64,000 nucleotides of DNA from Alphaproteobacteria bacterium (GTDB taxonomy: Bacteria > Pseudomonadota > Alphaproteobacteria > Reyranellales > Reyranellaceae). The notes below the pieces were generated by a model. The model did not search any database, was not told where the DNA came from, and saw only the letters and a program-made list of their open reading frames with translations. A program made the translations under genes and the position numbers. The stretch is from assembly GCA_019635875.1 (NCBI GenBank), contig JAHBYP010000004.1, positions 326,001 to 390,000 on the forward strand. Direction: 5' to 3'. How positions within the stretch are numbered: the first letter of the stretch is position 1; the number at the start of each line of letters is the position of its first letter. Positions 38,488-50,465 of the stretch are shown one piece after another.

Positions 38488-38952
38488 ATGCCGGTGCATC
38501 GCGAACGGCGGGTGCTGCCCTACACGCCGCGCCAGCTCTTCGACCTCGTGGCCGACATCGAGGCCTATCCGCAATTCCTGCCGTGGTGCATCGGCGCGCG
38601 CATTCGCCGCCGCGACGGCGCGCGGATCATCGCCGACCTGATCATCGGCTTCCGCCTGTTCCGCGAGCGCTTTACCTCGACGGTCTCGCTGATGCCGGGC
38701 AATCCCGACGGCCCGCGCATCGACACGATCTACGCCGACGGCCCGTTCAAGCGGCTGGAGAGCTACTGGATCTTTCACCCGCATGCCGGCGGCTGCGACG
38801 TCGAGTTCTTCGTCGACTTCGAGTTCAAGTCGCGCCTCCTGCAGGCGACCATCGAGCTGTTGTTCCACGAGGCCGTGCGCCGCATGGTCGCCGCCTTCGA
38901 AACCCGCGCCGCCAAGCTCTACGGCGCAATTCCCGGGGCACGACCGGCGTAA
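38488..38952 (+). CDS. Coenzyme Q-binding protein COQ10 homologue (RatA-like START domain)
   Basis: 154 aa. Polyketide-cyclase/START-like fold: PYTPRQLFDLVADIEAYPQFLPWC near the N-terminus, IIGFRLFRERFTSTVSLMPG, GPFKRLESYWIFHPHAGGCDVEFFVDFEF, and C-terminal LFHEAVRRMVAAFETRAAKLYG. The COQ10/RatA family binds ubiquinone and supports respiration. Starts 7 bp after lipA, so probably part of the same operon, as in other alphaproteobacteria. Confidence 0.92.
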   Translation: MPVHRERRVLPYTPRQLFDLVADIEAYPQFLPWCIGARIRRRDGARIIADLIIGFRLFRERFTSTVSLMPGNPDGPRIDTIYADGPFKRLESYWIFHPHAGGCDVEFFVDFEFKSRLLQATIELLFHEAVRRMVAAFETRAAKLYGAIPGARPA

Positions 38953-38960
38953 CGCCACAC

Positions 38961-39026
38961 TGTCATTCCGAGCGCAGCGAGGAATCCAGTGACCGCCCTG
39001 GATTCCTCGCTCCGCTCGGAATGACA
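38961..39026. repeat. 29-bp near-perfect inverted repeat (dispersed palindromic element)
   Basis: Arm 38961-38989 pairs with 38998-39026 with one mismatch around an 8-nt loop. The arms contain CATTCCGAGCGCAGCGAGGA, a sequence type met in many alphaproteobacterial intergenic palindromes. It fills the space between the convergent coq10 and cinA genes and could also end both transcripts. Confidence 0.85.
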
Positions 39027-39039
39027 GAGAGAGTTGCGA

Positions 39040-39543
39040 TCAGCGCACCGCGTCGCCCAGCATCGCCAGCGCCGTCTCGACGGCGCGCGCCCGGATCTCG
39101 TCGCGATCACCGGGAAACACGTGTCGGGCCGTCACCGTCGGCCGGCCGCGCCGGGCACAGCCGAAATGCACCAGTCCCACCGGCTTCTCGGTGCTGCCGC
39201 CGCTCGGCCCGGCGACGCCGGTGATCGACACCGCGACATCGGCCAGCGATTCTACCAGCGCGCCCTCGGCCATGGCGCGTGCGACGGGCTCGCTCACCGC
39301 GCCGTAGGACAGCAGGGTCGCGCGCGGCACGCCGAGCATCTTCTCCTTGGCTTCGTTGGAATAGGTGGCGAAGCCGCGCTCGACGACATCGGACGAGCCG
39401 GGGATCGCGGTCAGGGTCGCGGCGACGAGGCCGCCGGTGCACGACTCTGCTGTCGCCAGCTTCAGCCCGGCGCGGCGGTAGAGCTCGAGCAGGTCGGTGG
39501 CCAGCGCGCGCCAGGTCCCGGGGAAGAGAGCGTCGGTCATCAT
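39040..39543 (-). CDS. pncC: CinA C-terminal domain protein, nicotinamide-nucleotide amidase
   Basis: 167 aa, so only the CinA_C (PncC) domain without the N-terminal MoCF part. Motifs: LKLATAESCTGGLVAATLT, GFATYSNEAKEKMLGV, ITGVAGPSGGSTEKPVGLVHFG. Deamidates nicotinamide mononucleotide to nicotinate mononucleotide in NAD recycling. Start at 39543 overlaps the ispDF stop by ATGA (4 bp), so it is coupled to ispDF. The longer reading frame upstream is only a shadow of ispDF. Confidence 0.93.
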   Translation of the reverse strand: MMTDALFPGTWRALATDLLELYRRAGLKLATAESCTGGLVAATLTAIPGSSDVVERGFATYSNEAKEKMLGVPRATLLSYGAVSEPVARAMAEGALVESLADVAVSITGVAGPSGGSTEKPVGLVHFGCARRGRPTVTARHVFPGDRDEIRARAVETALAMLGDAVR

Positions 39544-40742
39544 TGCTCCTGGGCCGGCACGGCGACGGTGGCGATGGCCTGTGCGGCGATACCTTCGCCG
39601 CGGCCGGTGAAGCCGAGCTTCTCGGTCGTCGTCGCCTTCACCGCGACGCGATCGACGGCGATGTCGAGGATCTCCGCGACGCGCGCGCGCATGCGTTCGC
39701 GATGCGGCCCGACCTTGGGGCGTTCGCAGATGATGGTGACGTCGAGGTTGACGATCCGTCCGCCGCGCTTGGTCACGAGGTCGGCGGCATGGCGCAGGAA
39801 GCGGTCGGATGACGCGCCGCGCCATTGCGGATCGGCGGGTGGGAAGTGCGCACCGATGTCGCCGGCGGCGATCGTGCCCAAGAGCGCGTCGGTCAGCGCA
39901 TGCAGCGCGACATCGGCGTCGGAGTGGCCGACGAGCCCCTGGGTGTGCGGCACGGACACGCCGCACAAGCTCACCGCGTCGCCCGGACCGAAGGCGTGCA
40001 CGTCGAAGCCGGTGCCGGTGCGGGTCTCCATGGCCAGGGCAAGCTCCCGTTCGGCGCGCGCGAGGTCGGCGTCGGTGGTGATCTTGAAGTTGCGTTCCGG
40101 GCTCTCGACCAGGGCGATCCGGCAACCGGCCTGCTCGGCCACGGCCGAATCGTCGGTCAACGCCGTGGCCTCGTCGTTGCCAAGCGCGGCGACGGCGCGG
40201 TGGGCGGCGAGGATGCGCTCGAAGCGGAAGACCTGGGGGGTCTGCGCGCGCCACAGCAGCTGGCGCGAAATGGTGGCCGCGACCATCGTCTCGCCGTCGG
40301 CGCGCTTGAGCGTGTCGGCCAGCGGGACCGCGGCGAGGGCGCCATCGACGCCATCGCGTGCCGCAGCCTCCAGGGTGCGGGTGATGGTGCCGGCATCGAC
40401 CAGCGGCCGGGCGGCGTCGTGGATCGCCACCAGCTCGACGCCCCGGCCGGCCAGCCCCTCCAGCCCGTTCAGCACCGAGCGCTGGCGGGTGGACCCGCCG
40501 GTGACCGGCGGCGGCAGCTCGAGCCCGGCGGTGGCTGCGTCATAGAGCGGCAGGTCGGCATCGGCGATCACCACCTGCACCAGGCCGATCCCGGGATGGC
40601 GGACGAAGCGCTCGAGCGCATGTCGCAGGACCGCAACGCCCGCTAGGCCCAGATATTGCTTCGGAAGGGCGGCTCCAAGCCGATGGCCGCGGCCGGCGGC
40701 CACGATCAGCGCGGCGGTACGCGGGGCGGACGATGGGGGCAT
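39540..40742 (-). CDS. ispDF: Bifunctional IspD/IspF enzyme of the MEP isoprenoid pathway
   Basis: 400 aa. IspD half (about residues 1-235): LIVAAGRGHRLGAALPKQYLGL (CTP site) and AIHDAARPLVD. IspF half (about 240-400): TGFDVHAFGPGD (zinc Asp/His), HSDADVALHALTDALLG, DIGAHFPPADPQWRGA and KATTTEKLGFTGRGEGI. It makes CDP-methylerythritol and 2-C-methyl-erythritol 2,4-cyclodiphosphate. Fusion is common in alphaproteobacteria. Divergent from dusB over 85 bp. Confidence 0.97.
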   Translation of the reverse strand: MPPSSAPRTAALIVAAGRGHRLGAALPKQYLGLAGVAVLRHALERFVRHPGIGLVQVVIADADLPLYDAATAGLELPPPVTGGSTRQRSVLNGLEGLAGRGVELVAIHDAARPLVDAGTITRTLEAAARDGVDGALAAVPLADTLKRADGETMVAATISRQLLWRAQTPQVFRFERILAAHRAVAALGNDEATALTDDSAVAEQAGCRIALVESPERNFKITTDADLARAERELALAMETRTGTGFDVHAFGPGDAVSLCGVSVPHTQGLVGHSDADVALHALTDALLGTIAAGDIGAHFPPADPQWRGASSDRFLRHAADLVTKRGGRIVNLDVTIICERPKVGPHRERMRARVAEILDIAVDRVAVKATTTEKLGFTGRGEGIAAQAIATVAVPAQEQ

Positions 40743-40827
40743 GGCGCGATCATACAGGGTTGAAAGTGCCGGGGCGACGCGGTACCAAGGTGGTCAAGAT
40801 TTACGCACTTCAGAAACTGCATAGAAA

Positions 40828-41880
40828 ATGAGCAGCGTAGGGACTACTCCATCCATCAGCCCGGCGCCGATCGCCATCGGCGGCGTGACCCTGGAGGCGC
40901 CCGTGATCCTGGCGCCGATGTCGGGCGTCACCGACCTGCCGTTCCGCCGGCTGGTCAAGAGCGAGGGGGCGGGACTGGTGGTGTCGGAGATGATCGCCAG
41001 CCAGGCGATGATCCGCGAGAACCGCAAGACCCTGCTGATGGCCGCGCGCGGCGAGGGCGAGGAGCCGATGGCGGTGCAGCTCGCCGGCTGCGAGCCCGAG
41101 GTGATGGCCGAGGCGGCGAAGCTCAACGAGGACCGCGGCGCGCAGATCATCGACATCAATTTCGGCTGCCCGGTGAAGAAGGTCGTCAACGGCCATGCCG
41201 GCTCCTCGCTGATGCGCGACGAGGTGCATGCCGCAAGGATCCTCGAGGCCACCGTCCGGGCGGTGAAGCTTCCGGTGACGCTCAAGATGCGCAAGGGCTG
41301 GGACGAGCGCTCGCAGAACGCGCCCAGCCTCGCGCGCATCGCCGAGCAGAGCGGCATCCGGATGATCACGGTGCACGGCCGCACGCGCTGCCAGTTCTAC
41401 GAGGGGCAGGCCGACTGGACCTTCATCCGCTCGGTCAAGGAGGCCACGCGCCTGCCGGTGATCGTCAACGGCGACATCGTCTCGTTCGACGACGTGACGA
41501 CGGCGCTGGCGCAATCGGGCGCCGACGGCGTGATGATCGGCCGCGGCGCCTACGGGCGGCCCTGGTTCTTGCGACAGGTCGCACATTTCCTGAGGACCGG
41601 CGAGCGCCCGGCCGACCCGCCGCTGGCAATTCAGTATGAGTTGCTGTCGCGCCACTACGAGGAGACGCTGGCGCACTACGGCGAGCATGCCGGCGTGCGC
41701 ATGGCGCGCAAGCATATCGGCTGGTACTCCAAGGGCCTGCCGGGCTCGGCCGAGTTCCGCTCGACGGTCAATCGCGTCGCCGACGCGGCCGAGGTGCGCC
41801 GCCTGGTGGCCGCCTTCTACGCCGCCGCGATCGATCGCGGCCACACGCGCAGCTTCATCCCCGAGCGCGAGGCCGCCTGA
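40828..41880 (+). CDS. dusB: tRNA-dihydrouridine synthase
   Basis: 350 aa. FMN-binding TIM barrel: LAPMSGVTDLPFRRL, MAVQLAGCEPEVMAEAAKL, DINFGCPVKKVVNGHAGSSLM (catalytic Cys in CP), TLKMRKGWDE, ITVHGRTRCQFYEGQADW, VNGDIVSFDD, IGRGAYGRPW. Reduces uridines in the tRNA D-loop. Lies directly before ntrB (1-bp gap between stop and next ATG), the classic dusB-ntrB (nifR3-ntrB) arrangement. Confidence 0.96.
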   Translation: MSSVGTTPSISPAPIAIGGVTLEAPVILAPMSGVTDLPFRRLVKSEGAGLVVSEMIASQAMIRENRKTLLMAARGEGEEPMAVQLAGCEPEVMAEAAKLNEDRGAQIIDINFGCPVKKVVNGHAGSSLMRDEVHAARILEATVRAVKLPVTLKMRKGWDERSQNAPSLARIAEQSGIRMITVHGRTRCQFYEGQADWTFIRSVKEATRLPVIVNGDIVSFDDVTTALAQSGADGVMIGRGAYGRPWFLRQVAHFLRTGERPADPPLAIQYELLSRHYEETLAHYGEHAGVRMARKHIGWYSKGLPGSAEFRSTVNRVADAAEVRRLVAAFYAAAIDRGHTRSFIPEREAA

Positions 41881-41881
41881 C

Positions 41882-43021
41882 ATGGCCCAGCGCGCCGCCG
41901 CCCTCGCGCGATCCGAACGCAGCGGCCCGATCCCGCCGGCCGAGGCGATCCTCGCGGCGCTGGTCGAGGCGACCATCGTGGTCGATGGCGGCGATACCAT
42001 CCTCTATGCCAACCCGGCGGCCGAGCAGTTCTTCGGCACCGGCGCCGCGCTGCTGATCGGCCACCCGCTCGAGGACTTCCTGCCCCGGGACTCGCCGGCC
42101 TTCTCGCTGATGACCCAGGTGCGGCTGAGCGCGGCGGCGGTGAGCGAGAGCGGTGTGACCTTGAGCTCGCCGCGCATCGGCGCGCGCTTCGTCGCCATCC
42201 TGATGGCGCCGGTGCACGACGGCGACGACCGCATCGTGATCTCGCTGCTCGAGCAGTCGATCGCCCGCAAGATCGACAACCAGATGCTGCACCGGGGCGC
42301 GGCGCGCTCGGTCAGCGCCATGGGCTCGATGCTGGCGCACGAGGTCAAGAACCCGCTGTCGGGCATCCGCGGCGCGGCCCAGCTGATCGAGCAGTCGCTG
42401 GGCGAGGACGAGCGCGAGCTGACGCAGCTGATCTGCGAGGAGACCGATCGCATCGTCGCCCTGGTCGACCGCATGGAGGCCTTCGCCGACGGCCGTCCGG
42501 TCGAGCGCGGCCCGGTCAACATCCACCAGGTGCTGGGCCACGTGCGCAAGGTCGCCGAGAACGGCTTCGGCCGGCGCGTGAGGTTCGTCGAGAACTACGA
42601 TCCGTCGCTGCCCTCGGTCTGGGGCAATCGCGACCAGCTCATCCAGGTGTTTCTCAATCTGGTGAAGAACGCCTGCGAGGCGGTTCCGGAAGAGGGCGGC
42701 GAGGTGATTCTCTCGACCGCCTATCGGCAGGGCGTGCGGCTTGCCGTTCCGGGCGTGCGGACCAAGGTGCATCTGCCGCTGGTCGTCTCGGTGCAGGACA
42801 ACGGTCCGGGCATCGCCGAGGCGATCCGCGACCAGGTGTTCGACGCGTTCGTCACCAGCAAGGTCAACGGCACCGGGCTCGGACTCGCCCTGGTGGCAAA
42901 GATCGTCAATGACCACGGAGGGGTCGTCGAGTTCGACAGCGAGCCGAGGCGTACGGCCTTCAACGTCATGCTGCCCATGCAGCCGGTGACGGTGGAGGAA
43001 CCGACCCGCTTCGGTGGCTAG
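41882..43021 (+). CDS. ntrB: Nitrogen regulation sensor histidine kinase NtrB
   Basis: 379 aa, soluble. N-terminal PAS domain (about residues 20-130), HisKA with phospho-accepting His153 in SMLAHEVKNPLSGIRGAAQL, and HATPase with NRDQLIQVFLNLVKNACEAVP (N box), VQDNGPGIAEAI (G1) and NGTGLGLALVAKI (G2). Phosphorylates NtrC under nitrogen limitation, under control of PII. The ATG lies 1 bp after the dusB stop, indicating coupling. Confidence 0.96.
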   Translation: MAQRAAALARSERSGPIPPAEAILAALVEATIVVDGGDTILYANPAAEQFFGTGAALLIGHPLEDFLPRDSPAFSLMTQVRLSAAAVSESGVTLSSPRIGARFVAILMAPVHDGDDRIVISLLEQSIARKIDNQMLHRGAARSVSAMGSMLAHEVKNPLSGIRGAAQLIEQSLGEDERELTQLICEETDRIVALVDRMEAFADGRPVERGPVNIHQVLGHVRKVAENGFGRRVRFVENYDPSLPSVWGNRDQLIQVFLNLVKNACEAVPEEGGEVILSTAYRQGVRLAVPGVRTKVHLPLVVSVQDNGPGIAEAIRDQVFDAFVTSKVNGTGLGLALVAKIVNDHGGVVEFDSEPRRTAFNVMLPMQPVTVEEPTRFGG

Positions 43022-43039
43022 TACGCAACGGAGCCCCCC

Positions 43040-44527
<1,488 letters not shown>

Positions 44528-44541
44528 CGATCTTCCCCCGT

Positions 44542-44578
44542 CTTCCCTTCTCCCCCGCCTTCGCAGGGAGAAGGGAAG
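44542..44578. repeat. 13-bp stem palindromic element after ntrC
   Basis: Arms 44542-44554 and 44566-44578 are perfect reverse complements of the CTTCCCTTCTCCC type with an 11-nt loop. It shares the CCTTCTCC/GGAGAAGG core with the larger element after ntrX and looks like a shorter member of the same family. It may protect the ntrBC 3' end. Confidence 0.6.
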
Positions 44579-44702
44579 CGCGCAACAGCCCGTCCCCCTC
44601 CGGGAGATGGCGAGGACCGCGAGATAGCCAGCGGGGGCGGGGCTGCGGTAGATTGAGAGTCCCCGGCCGGCGCGCCGTGCGCCGCCCAAGACTTGCGGTG
44701 CG

Positions 44703-46958
44703 ATGAGCGTTCCATCGGCCTCCGTTCCGGAGCGTCCCCTGATCGTCTGGCTGGCGCGCTTCGGGCAGCTGTTCACCGGCCGCGCCGCGGCCCTGGCGCT
44801 GGTCGTGCTGGCGATGATCGCCGGCGCGCTGACCTACGCCGCCTTCGGCGGCCTGCTGCCGATGACCTTCGCCAATCGCTGGTTCGTCGGCGGCCTGCTG
44901 GCGGCGGACGTCGTCATCGCCATCGGGCTGGCCGCGGTGGTCGGCGCGCGCGTGGTACGCGCCCTGCTGGAGCAGCGCCGCGGCGCCGCCGGCGCGCGCC
45001 TGCATGTGCGCATGGTGCTGCTGTTCGGCCTGTTCGCCGTGGTGCCGACCTTCGTCGTCGCCATGGTCTCGGGCTACTGGCTCTCGATCGGCCTGCAGGA
45101 GTTCGTCAACGAGCGCATCGCGCGCGGCATGGACAGCGCCCGCCTGCTCGGCAACTCGGCGCTGGAGCCGCAGCGCGCCGCCGTGCTGACCGATGTCGAG
45201 CGCCTGTCGAGCGCGCTGCAGCTGCTCGGCCCCGATACCGTGGGCGACAGCGAACGCGCGCCGGCGACGCTGGCGCGGCTGGCACCGGGCTCGCCGACGC
45301 TGTTGGACGCGGTGATCGTCGATTCCTCGGGCCAGACCATCGCCTCGATCGGCCTGATCGCCGGCCGGCCCGCGCCGTCCTACGTGCCGCCATCCTCGTC
45401 GCTGGCCAGGGCCGCGGCCGAGGCGGGACCGCTGGTCGAGTTGCGGCAGACCGGCGTCTACGTCGTGCTGCACCTCTTCACCGGCGGCAACCTGTTCCTG
45501 GTGACCGGCCACAATGTCGATCCCGGCCTGTGGTTCCACGTCGACCAGATCGCACGCGCCGATGCCTTCCTGACCCAGCTCGAGAGCAACTCGATCGACA
45601 ACCAGCTCAGGGTGTTCGCGGTCTACGCCGTGATTGCAGCGCTGATGCTGCTGTCGGCGGTGTGGCTGGCTCTGAACTTTGCCTCGCGCCTGGCGCAGCC
45701 GATCGGCAATCTGATGACGGCGGCCGACCAGGTGCGCAAGGGCGACCTCTCGGCGCGCGTGCCGGAGGAGGGCGCCGACGACGAGCTGAGAAGGCTGGTG
45801 CGCGCCTTCAACCGCATGACGCGCCAGCTCGACGAGCAGCGCCGCGATCTGGTCGACGCCAACCGCCAGCTCGACGAGCGACGCCAGCTCACCGAGGCGA
45901 TCCTCTCGGGCGTCTCCGCCGGCGTGCTGAGCATCGGCACCGCCGGCGAAGTGCTGCGCGCCAATCGTTCCTCCGCCGACCTGCTGGGCCTGCCGTCCGA
46001 CCAGATCGAGGGCCGCCGGCTGCTCGACGTCCTTCCCGAGCTCGACGACGCGCTGGAGCAGGCACGTGCCCGGCCCGAGCGCGCCTATCAGCGGCAGATC
46101 GACATCCGCCGCGACGGTGTGTCGCGCACCCTGCTGGTGCGCATCTCGACCGAGCGGGGCGAGGACGGGCTGCGCGGCAATGTCGTGACCTTCGACGACG
46201 TGAGTGACCTCATGGCGGCCCAGCGGATGGCCGCCTGGGCCGATGTGGCGCGGCGCATCGCGCACGAGATCAAGAACCCGCTTACCCCGATCCAGCTCTC
46301 CGCCGAGCGGCTCAAGCGCAAGTACCTGCGCCAGATCACCGACGATCCCGACACCTTCACCATCTGCACCGACACCATCGTGCGCCAAGTCGGCGACATC
46401 GGCCGCATGGTCGACGAGTTCTCGTCCTTCGCCCGCATGCCCAGGCCGACGCTCGCCAGGGAGGACCTCAAGGAACTCTGCCAGCAGGCGCTGTTCCTGC
46501 AGCGCACCGCCCAGCCGCAGATCGAGTTCATCGCCGAGCTGCCCGAGGCGCCGCCGATCGTGGTCTGCGACCGACGTCAGATCGGCCAGGCGCTGACCAA
46601 CCTGCTGAAGAACGCCGGAGAGGCGATCGAGGGACGCGATCCGCCGTCAGACGGCGGCAAGCTTCCGCCGGGCCGGATCCAGCTGCGGCTGCTCGATCGC
46701 GGCGGCGAGTTGCGCGTGGTGATCGAGGACAACGGCAAGGGCCTGCCGCGCGAGGGCCGCGAGCGGTTGACGGAACCCTATGTCACCACGCGAAGCAAGG
46801 GCACCGGCCTGGGGCTGGCGATCGTCAAGAAGATCATGGAGGACCACGGCGGCGCACTGCTGCTCGACGATTGCGAGGGTGGCGGAGCACGGATCTCTTT
46901 GCTATTCCATCGCGCCGCTGAACAGGCTCGCCCGGCCGCCACCGCCGCGTCCGCCTGA
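44703..46958 (+). CDS. ntrY: Sensor histidine kinase NtrY
   Basis: 751 aa. N-terminal membrane part with helices near residues 25-45 (ALALVVLAMIAGALTYAAF), 55-80, 100-125 and about 300-325 (VIAALMLLSAVWLALNF), framing a periplasmic sensor region. HAMP follows (QPIGNLMTAADQVRKGDLSARV), then PAS, HisKA (WADVARRIAHEIKNPLTPIQ) and HATPase with KGTGLGLAIVKKIMEDH. Partner of NtrX, linked to nitrogen or redox control. About 175 bp after ntrC, so probably a separate unit from ntrBC. Confidence 0.95.
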   Translation: MSVPSASVPERPLIVWLARFGQLFTGRAAALALVVLAMIAGALTYAAFGGLLPMTFANRWFVGGLLAADVVIAIGLAAVVGARVVRALLEQRRGAAGARLHVRMVLLFGLFAVVPTFVVAMVSGYWLSIGLQEFVNERIARGMDSARLLGNSALEPQRAAVLTDVERLSSALQLLGPDTVGDSERAPATLARLAPGSPTLLDAVIVDSSGQTIASIGLIAGRPAPSYVPPSSSLARAAAEAGPLVELRQTGVYVVLHLFTGGNLFLVTGHNVDPGLWFHVDQIARADAFLTQLESNSIDNQLRVFAVYAVIAALMLLSAVWLALNFASRLAQPIGNLMTAADQVRKGDLSARVPEEGADDELRRLVRAFNRMTRQLDEQRRDLVDANRQLDERRQLTEAILSGVSAGVLSIGTAGEVLRANRSSADLLGLPSDQIEGRRLLDVLPELDDALEQARARPERAYQRQIDIRRDGVSRTLLVRISTERGEDGLRGNVVTFDDVSDLMAAQRMAAWADVARRIAHEIKNPLTPIQLSAERLKRKYLRQITDDPDTFTICTDTIVRQVGDIGRMVDEFSSFARMPRPTLAREDLKELCQQALFLQRTAQPQIEFIAELPEAPPIVVCDRRQIGQALTNLLKNAGEAIEGRDPPSDGGKLPPGRIQLRLLDRGGELRVVIEDNGKGLPREGRERLTEPYVTTRSKGTGLGLAIVKKIMEDHGGALLLDDCEGGGARISLLFHRAAEQARPAATAASA

Positions 46959-46992
46959 TAGCCTGTAGCTCGAGCCCCCGATCCCCGCCGCC

Positions 46993-48393
<1,401 letters not shown>

Positions 48394-48399
48394 CGTTTT

Positions 48400-48553
48400 C
48401 CTTCTCCTCGCGAAGGCGGGGAGAAGGTGCCCGAAGGGCGGATGAGGGGCTTCTCGCCGTCTCGACAACGGCGATCGAGGTCGTTGCGCGAGGAAGCCCC
48501 TCATCCGCCTCGCTGGCGCTCGGCACCTTCTCCCCGCCTTCGCGGGGAGAAGG
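48400..48553. repeat. Large imperfect inverted repeat between ntrX and dat
   Basis: Left arm 48400-48453 and right arm 48493-48553 are reverse complements except one substitution and a short internal replacement; about 40 nt separate them. Arm ends read CCTTCTCC and GGAGAAGG. The transcript would fold into a long stem. Same family as the element at 51967-52089. No ORF of note inside. Probably a dispersed MITE-like or REP-like unit. Confidence 0.8.
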
Positions 48554-48569
48554 AATGAGAGGGGAGTTC

Positions 48570-49430
48570 ATGTCGCGTATCGCTTACGTCAATGGACGCT
48601 ACGTGCCGCACCGCGACGCGCAGGTGCATATCGAGGACCGCGGCTATCAGTTCGCCGACGCGGTCTACGAGGTGATCGGCATCGCCGATGGCCGCTTCCT
48701 CGACGAGGACCCGCATCTCGATCGTCTCGGTCGTTCGCTCAACGAGCTGCGCATCGCCTGGCCGATCGATCGCAAGGCGCTGAAGTTCGTGTTGCGCGAG
48801 GTGGCGCGGCGCAATCTCGTGCGCCATGGCCTGGTCTACTTCCAGGTCTCGCGCGGCGTGGCGCGGCGCGACTACGGCTTTCCCAAGGACACCAGGCCGG
48901 CGCTGGTCGTCACATCCCGGCATACGCCGGCACCGTCGCCCGATACCGGCCCCGGCGTCGCCGTCATCACCACGCCCGACCTGCGCTGGAAGCGCGTCGA
49001 CATCAAGACCACCGGCCTGCTGGGCGGCGCGCTGGGCAAGCAGCAGGCGCGCGAGAACGGTGCCTTCGAGGCCTGGCAGGTCGACGAGAACGGCTTAGTC
49101 ACCGAAGGCACGTCGAGCAACGCCTGGATCGTCACATCGGGCGGCGAGCTGGTGACGCGGCCGCTGGGCAACGACATCCTGGCCGGCATCACCCGGGGTA
49201 CCGTGGCCAGGGTCGCCGCCGCGCTGCAGCTCAAATTGACCGAACGCCCCTTCACCGTCGCCGAGGCGCAGCAGGCGCGCGAGGCGTTCATGACCAGCGC
49301 CACCTCCTTCGTCACACCGATCGTCAGGATTGACGGCAAGGCGGTGGGCGGGGGCCGTCCCGGCGACACGGCACGCCGCCTGCGCGCGGAATATTTCCGC
49401 GTCGTGTCGGAGGCACCGTCATTCCTGTGA
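48570..49430 (+). CDS. dat: D-amino-acid transaminase (fold-type IV PLP enzyme)
   Basis: 286 aa from the ATG at 48570 (MSRIAYVNGRY) with AGGGGA upstream; a start 5 codons earlier is less likely. PLP Lys146 in VDIKTTGLLGGALGKQQA, matching the D-alanine transaminase DIK motif, plus RGYQFADAVYEV at the N-terminus and TEGTSSNAWIV, LAGITRGTV. Makes D-glutamate/D-alanine for peptidoglycan. D-specificity over branched-chain transaminase is inferred from the DIK and RGVARRD segments. The HAD gene overlaps it by 4 bp. Confidence 0.9.
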   Translation: MSRIAYVNGRYVPHRDAQVHIEDRGYQFADAVYEVIGIADGRFLDEDPHLDRLGRSLNELRIAWPIDRKALKFVLREVARRNLVRHGLVYFQVSRGVARRDYGFPKDTRPALVVTSRHTPAPSPDTGPGVAVITTPDLRWKRVDIKTTGLLGGALGKQQARENGAFEAWQVDENGLVTEGTSSNAWIVTSGGELVTRPLGNDILAGITRGTVARVAAALQLKLTERPFTVAEAQQAREAFMTSATSFVTPIVRIDGKAVGGGRPGDTARRLRAEYFRVVSEAPSFL

Positions 49431-50083
49431 GCGACGCAGCCCCGCCGCCGCCGCCGCGCGCGGTGATTTTCGATTGGGACAACACGCTGGTCGACACCTG
49501 GCCGACCATCACGCGATGCTACAACTCGGTCTTCACAGCCTTCGAGATGGACTGCTGGACCGAGGATGAGACACGCTCTCGCGCCCACGGCTCGCTGCGC
49601 GACGTCTTTCCGAAGCTGTTCGGCGAGCGCTGGGAGGAAGCGCGCGAGATCTTCTTCGGCACGTTCAACGCCTGCCACCTGGCGGCATTGCGGCCGCTCG
49701 ACGGCGCCCACGAGCTGCTGCGCGAGCTTGTCGCACGCGGCGTCTATCTCGCCATCGTCAGCAACAAGACAGGTTCCGCGCTGCGCGCCGAGGTCGGCCA
49801 TCTCGGCTGGGACGCCCTGTTCGCCAGGGTGGTCGGCGCCACGGATGCCGCGCGCGACAAGCCGGCGCCCGATCCGGTCACCATCGCGTTATCGGGCGCC
49901 GGATTGCAGCCGGGTGATCCCATCTGGTTCATCGGCGATACCGTCGTGGACCTGCAATGCGCCCATGCGACAGGCTGCGTGCCGGTGCTGGTTCGTGCTC
50001 AGGAGCCCGGTCCCGGGGAACTTCTGGAGTACCCGCCCCGGCTTTATGCACGCAACGTTCATGCACTGCGGGCGTTGATGTAA
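49427..50083 (+). CDS. HAD-superfamily phosphatase (phosphoglycolate phosphatase-like)
   Basis: 218 aa. GTG start at 49427 overlaps the dat stop (GTGA). Motif [13 protein letters not shown] (nucleophile and acid Asp), motif [12 protein letters not shown], motif III Lys in [13 protein letters not shown] and motif [19 protein letters not shown]. Subfamily IA helical cap between motifs I and II. Substrate unknown. Coupled with dat, upstream of hfq, an arrangement that recurs in Rhodospirillales-type genomes as far as I recall. Confidence 0.9.
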   Translation: MSDAAPPPPPRAVIFDWDNTLVDTWPTITRCYNSVFTAFEMDCWTEDETRSRAHGSLRDVFPKLFGERWEEAREIFFGTFNACHLAALRPLDGAHELLRELVARGVYLAIVSNKTGSALRAEVGHLGWDALFARVVGATDAARDKPAPDPVTIALSGAGLQPGDPIWFIGDTVVDLQCAHATGCVPVLVRAQEPGPGELLEYPPRLYARNVHALRALM

Positions 50084-50204
50084 GGGGTTTCCGGGACTAT
50101 ATCTCCCACGAGTAGGCGGCACGCGGTTTGCGTGTGCTCTCGTGTCGCGTCATCCCGGACACCATGGCGGTGCTCGGCAACAGCCACCAAAGGGGGCCAA
50201 GAAG

Positions 50205-50465
50205 GTGTCGGAAAAAGCACAAAATGTTCAGGACGTGTTCCTGAACCACATCCGCAAGACCAAGACGCCGGTCACGATCTTCCTCGTCAACGGCGTGAAG
50301 CTCCAGGGCATCGTCACCTGGTTCGACAATTTCTCGGTCCTGCTGCGTCGCGACGGTCATTCGCAGCTTGTCTACAAGCATGCGATCTCGACCATCATGC
50401 CGGTGACTCCGGTCCAGCTGTTCGAGAATGAGAAAACACCCGCAGCCGCCACCGCGGATCATTGA
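50205..50465 (+). CDS. hfq: RNA chaperone Hfq
   Basis: 86 aa from a GTG at 50205 ([20 protein letters not shown]), with AGGGGG 8 nt upstream; the frame is open earlier, but that part does not match Hfq. Sm1 motif [27 protein letters not shown] and Sm2 [11 protein letters not shown]. Hexameric chaperone for sRNA-mRNA pairing. Overlaps the hflX start by 38 bp. Preceded by a 121-bp spacer likely carrying its promoter. Confidence 0.95.
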   Translation: MSEKAQNVQDVFLNHIRKTKTPVTIFLVNGVKLQGIVTWFDNFSVLLRRDGHSQLVYKHAISTIMPVTPVQLFENEKTPAAATADH

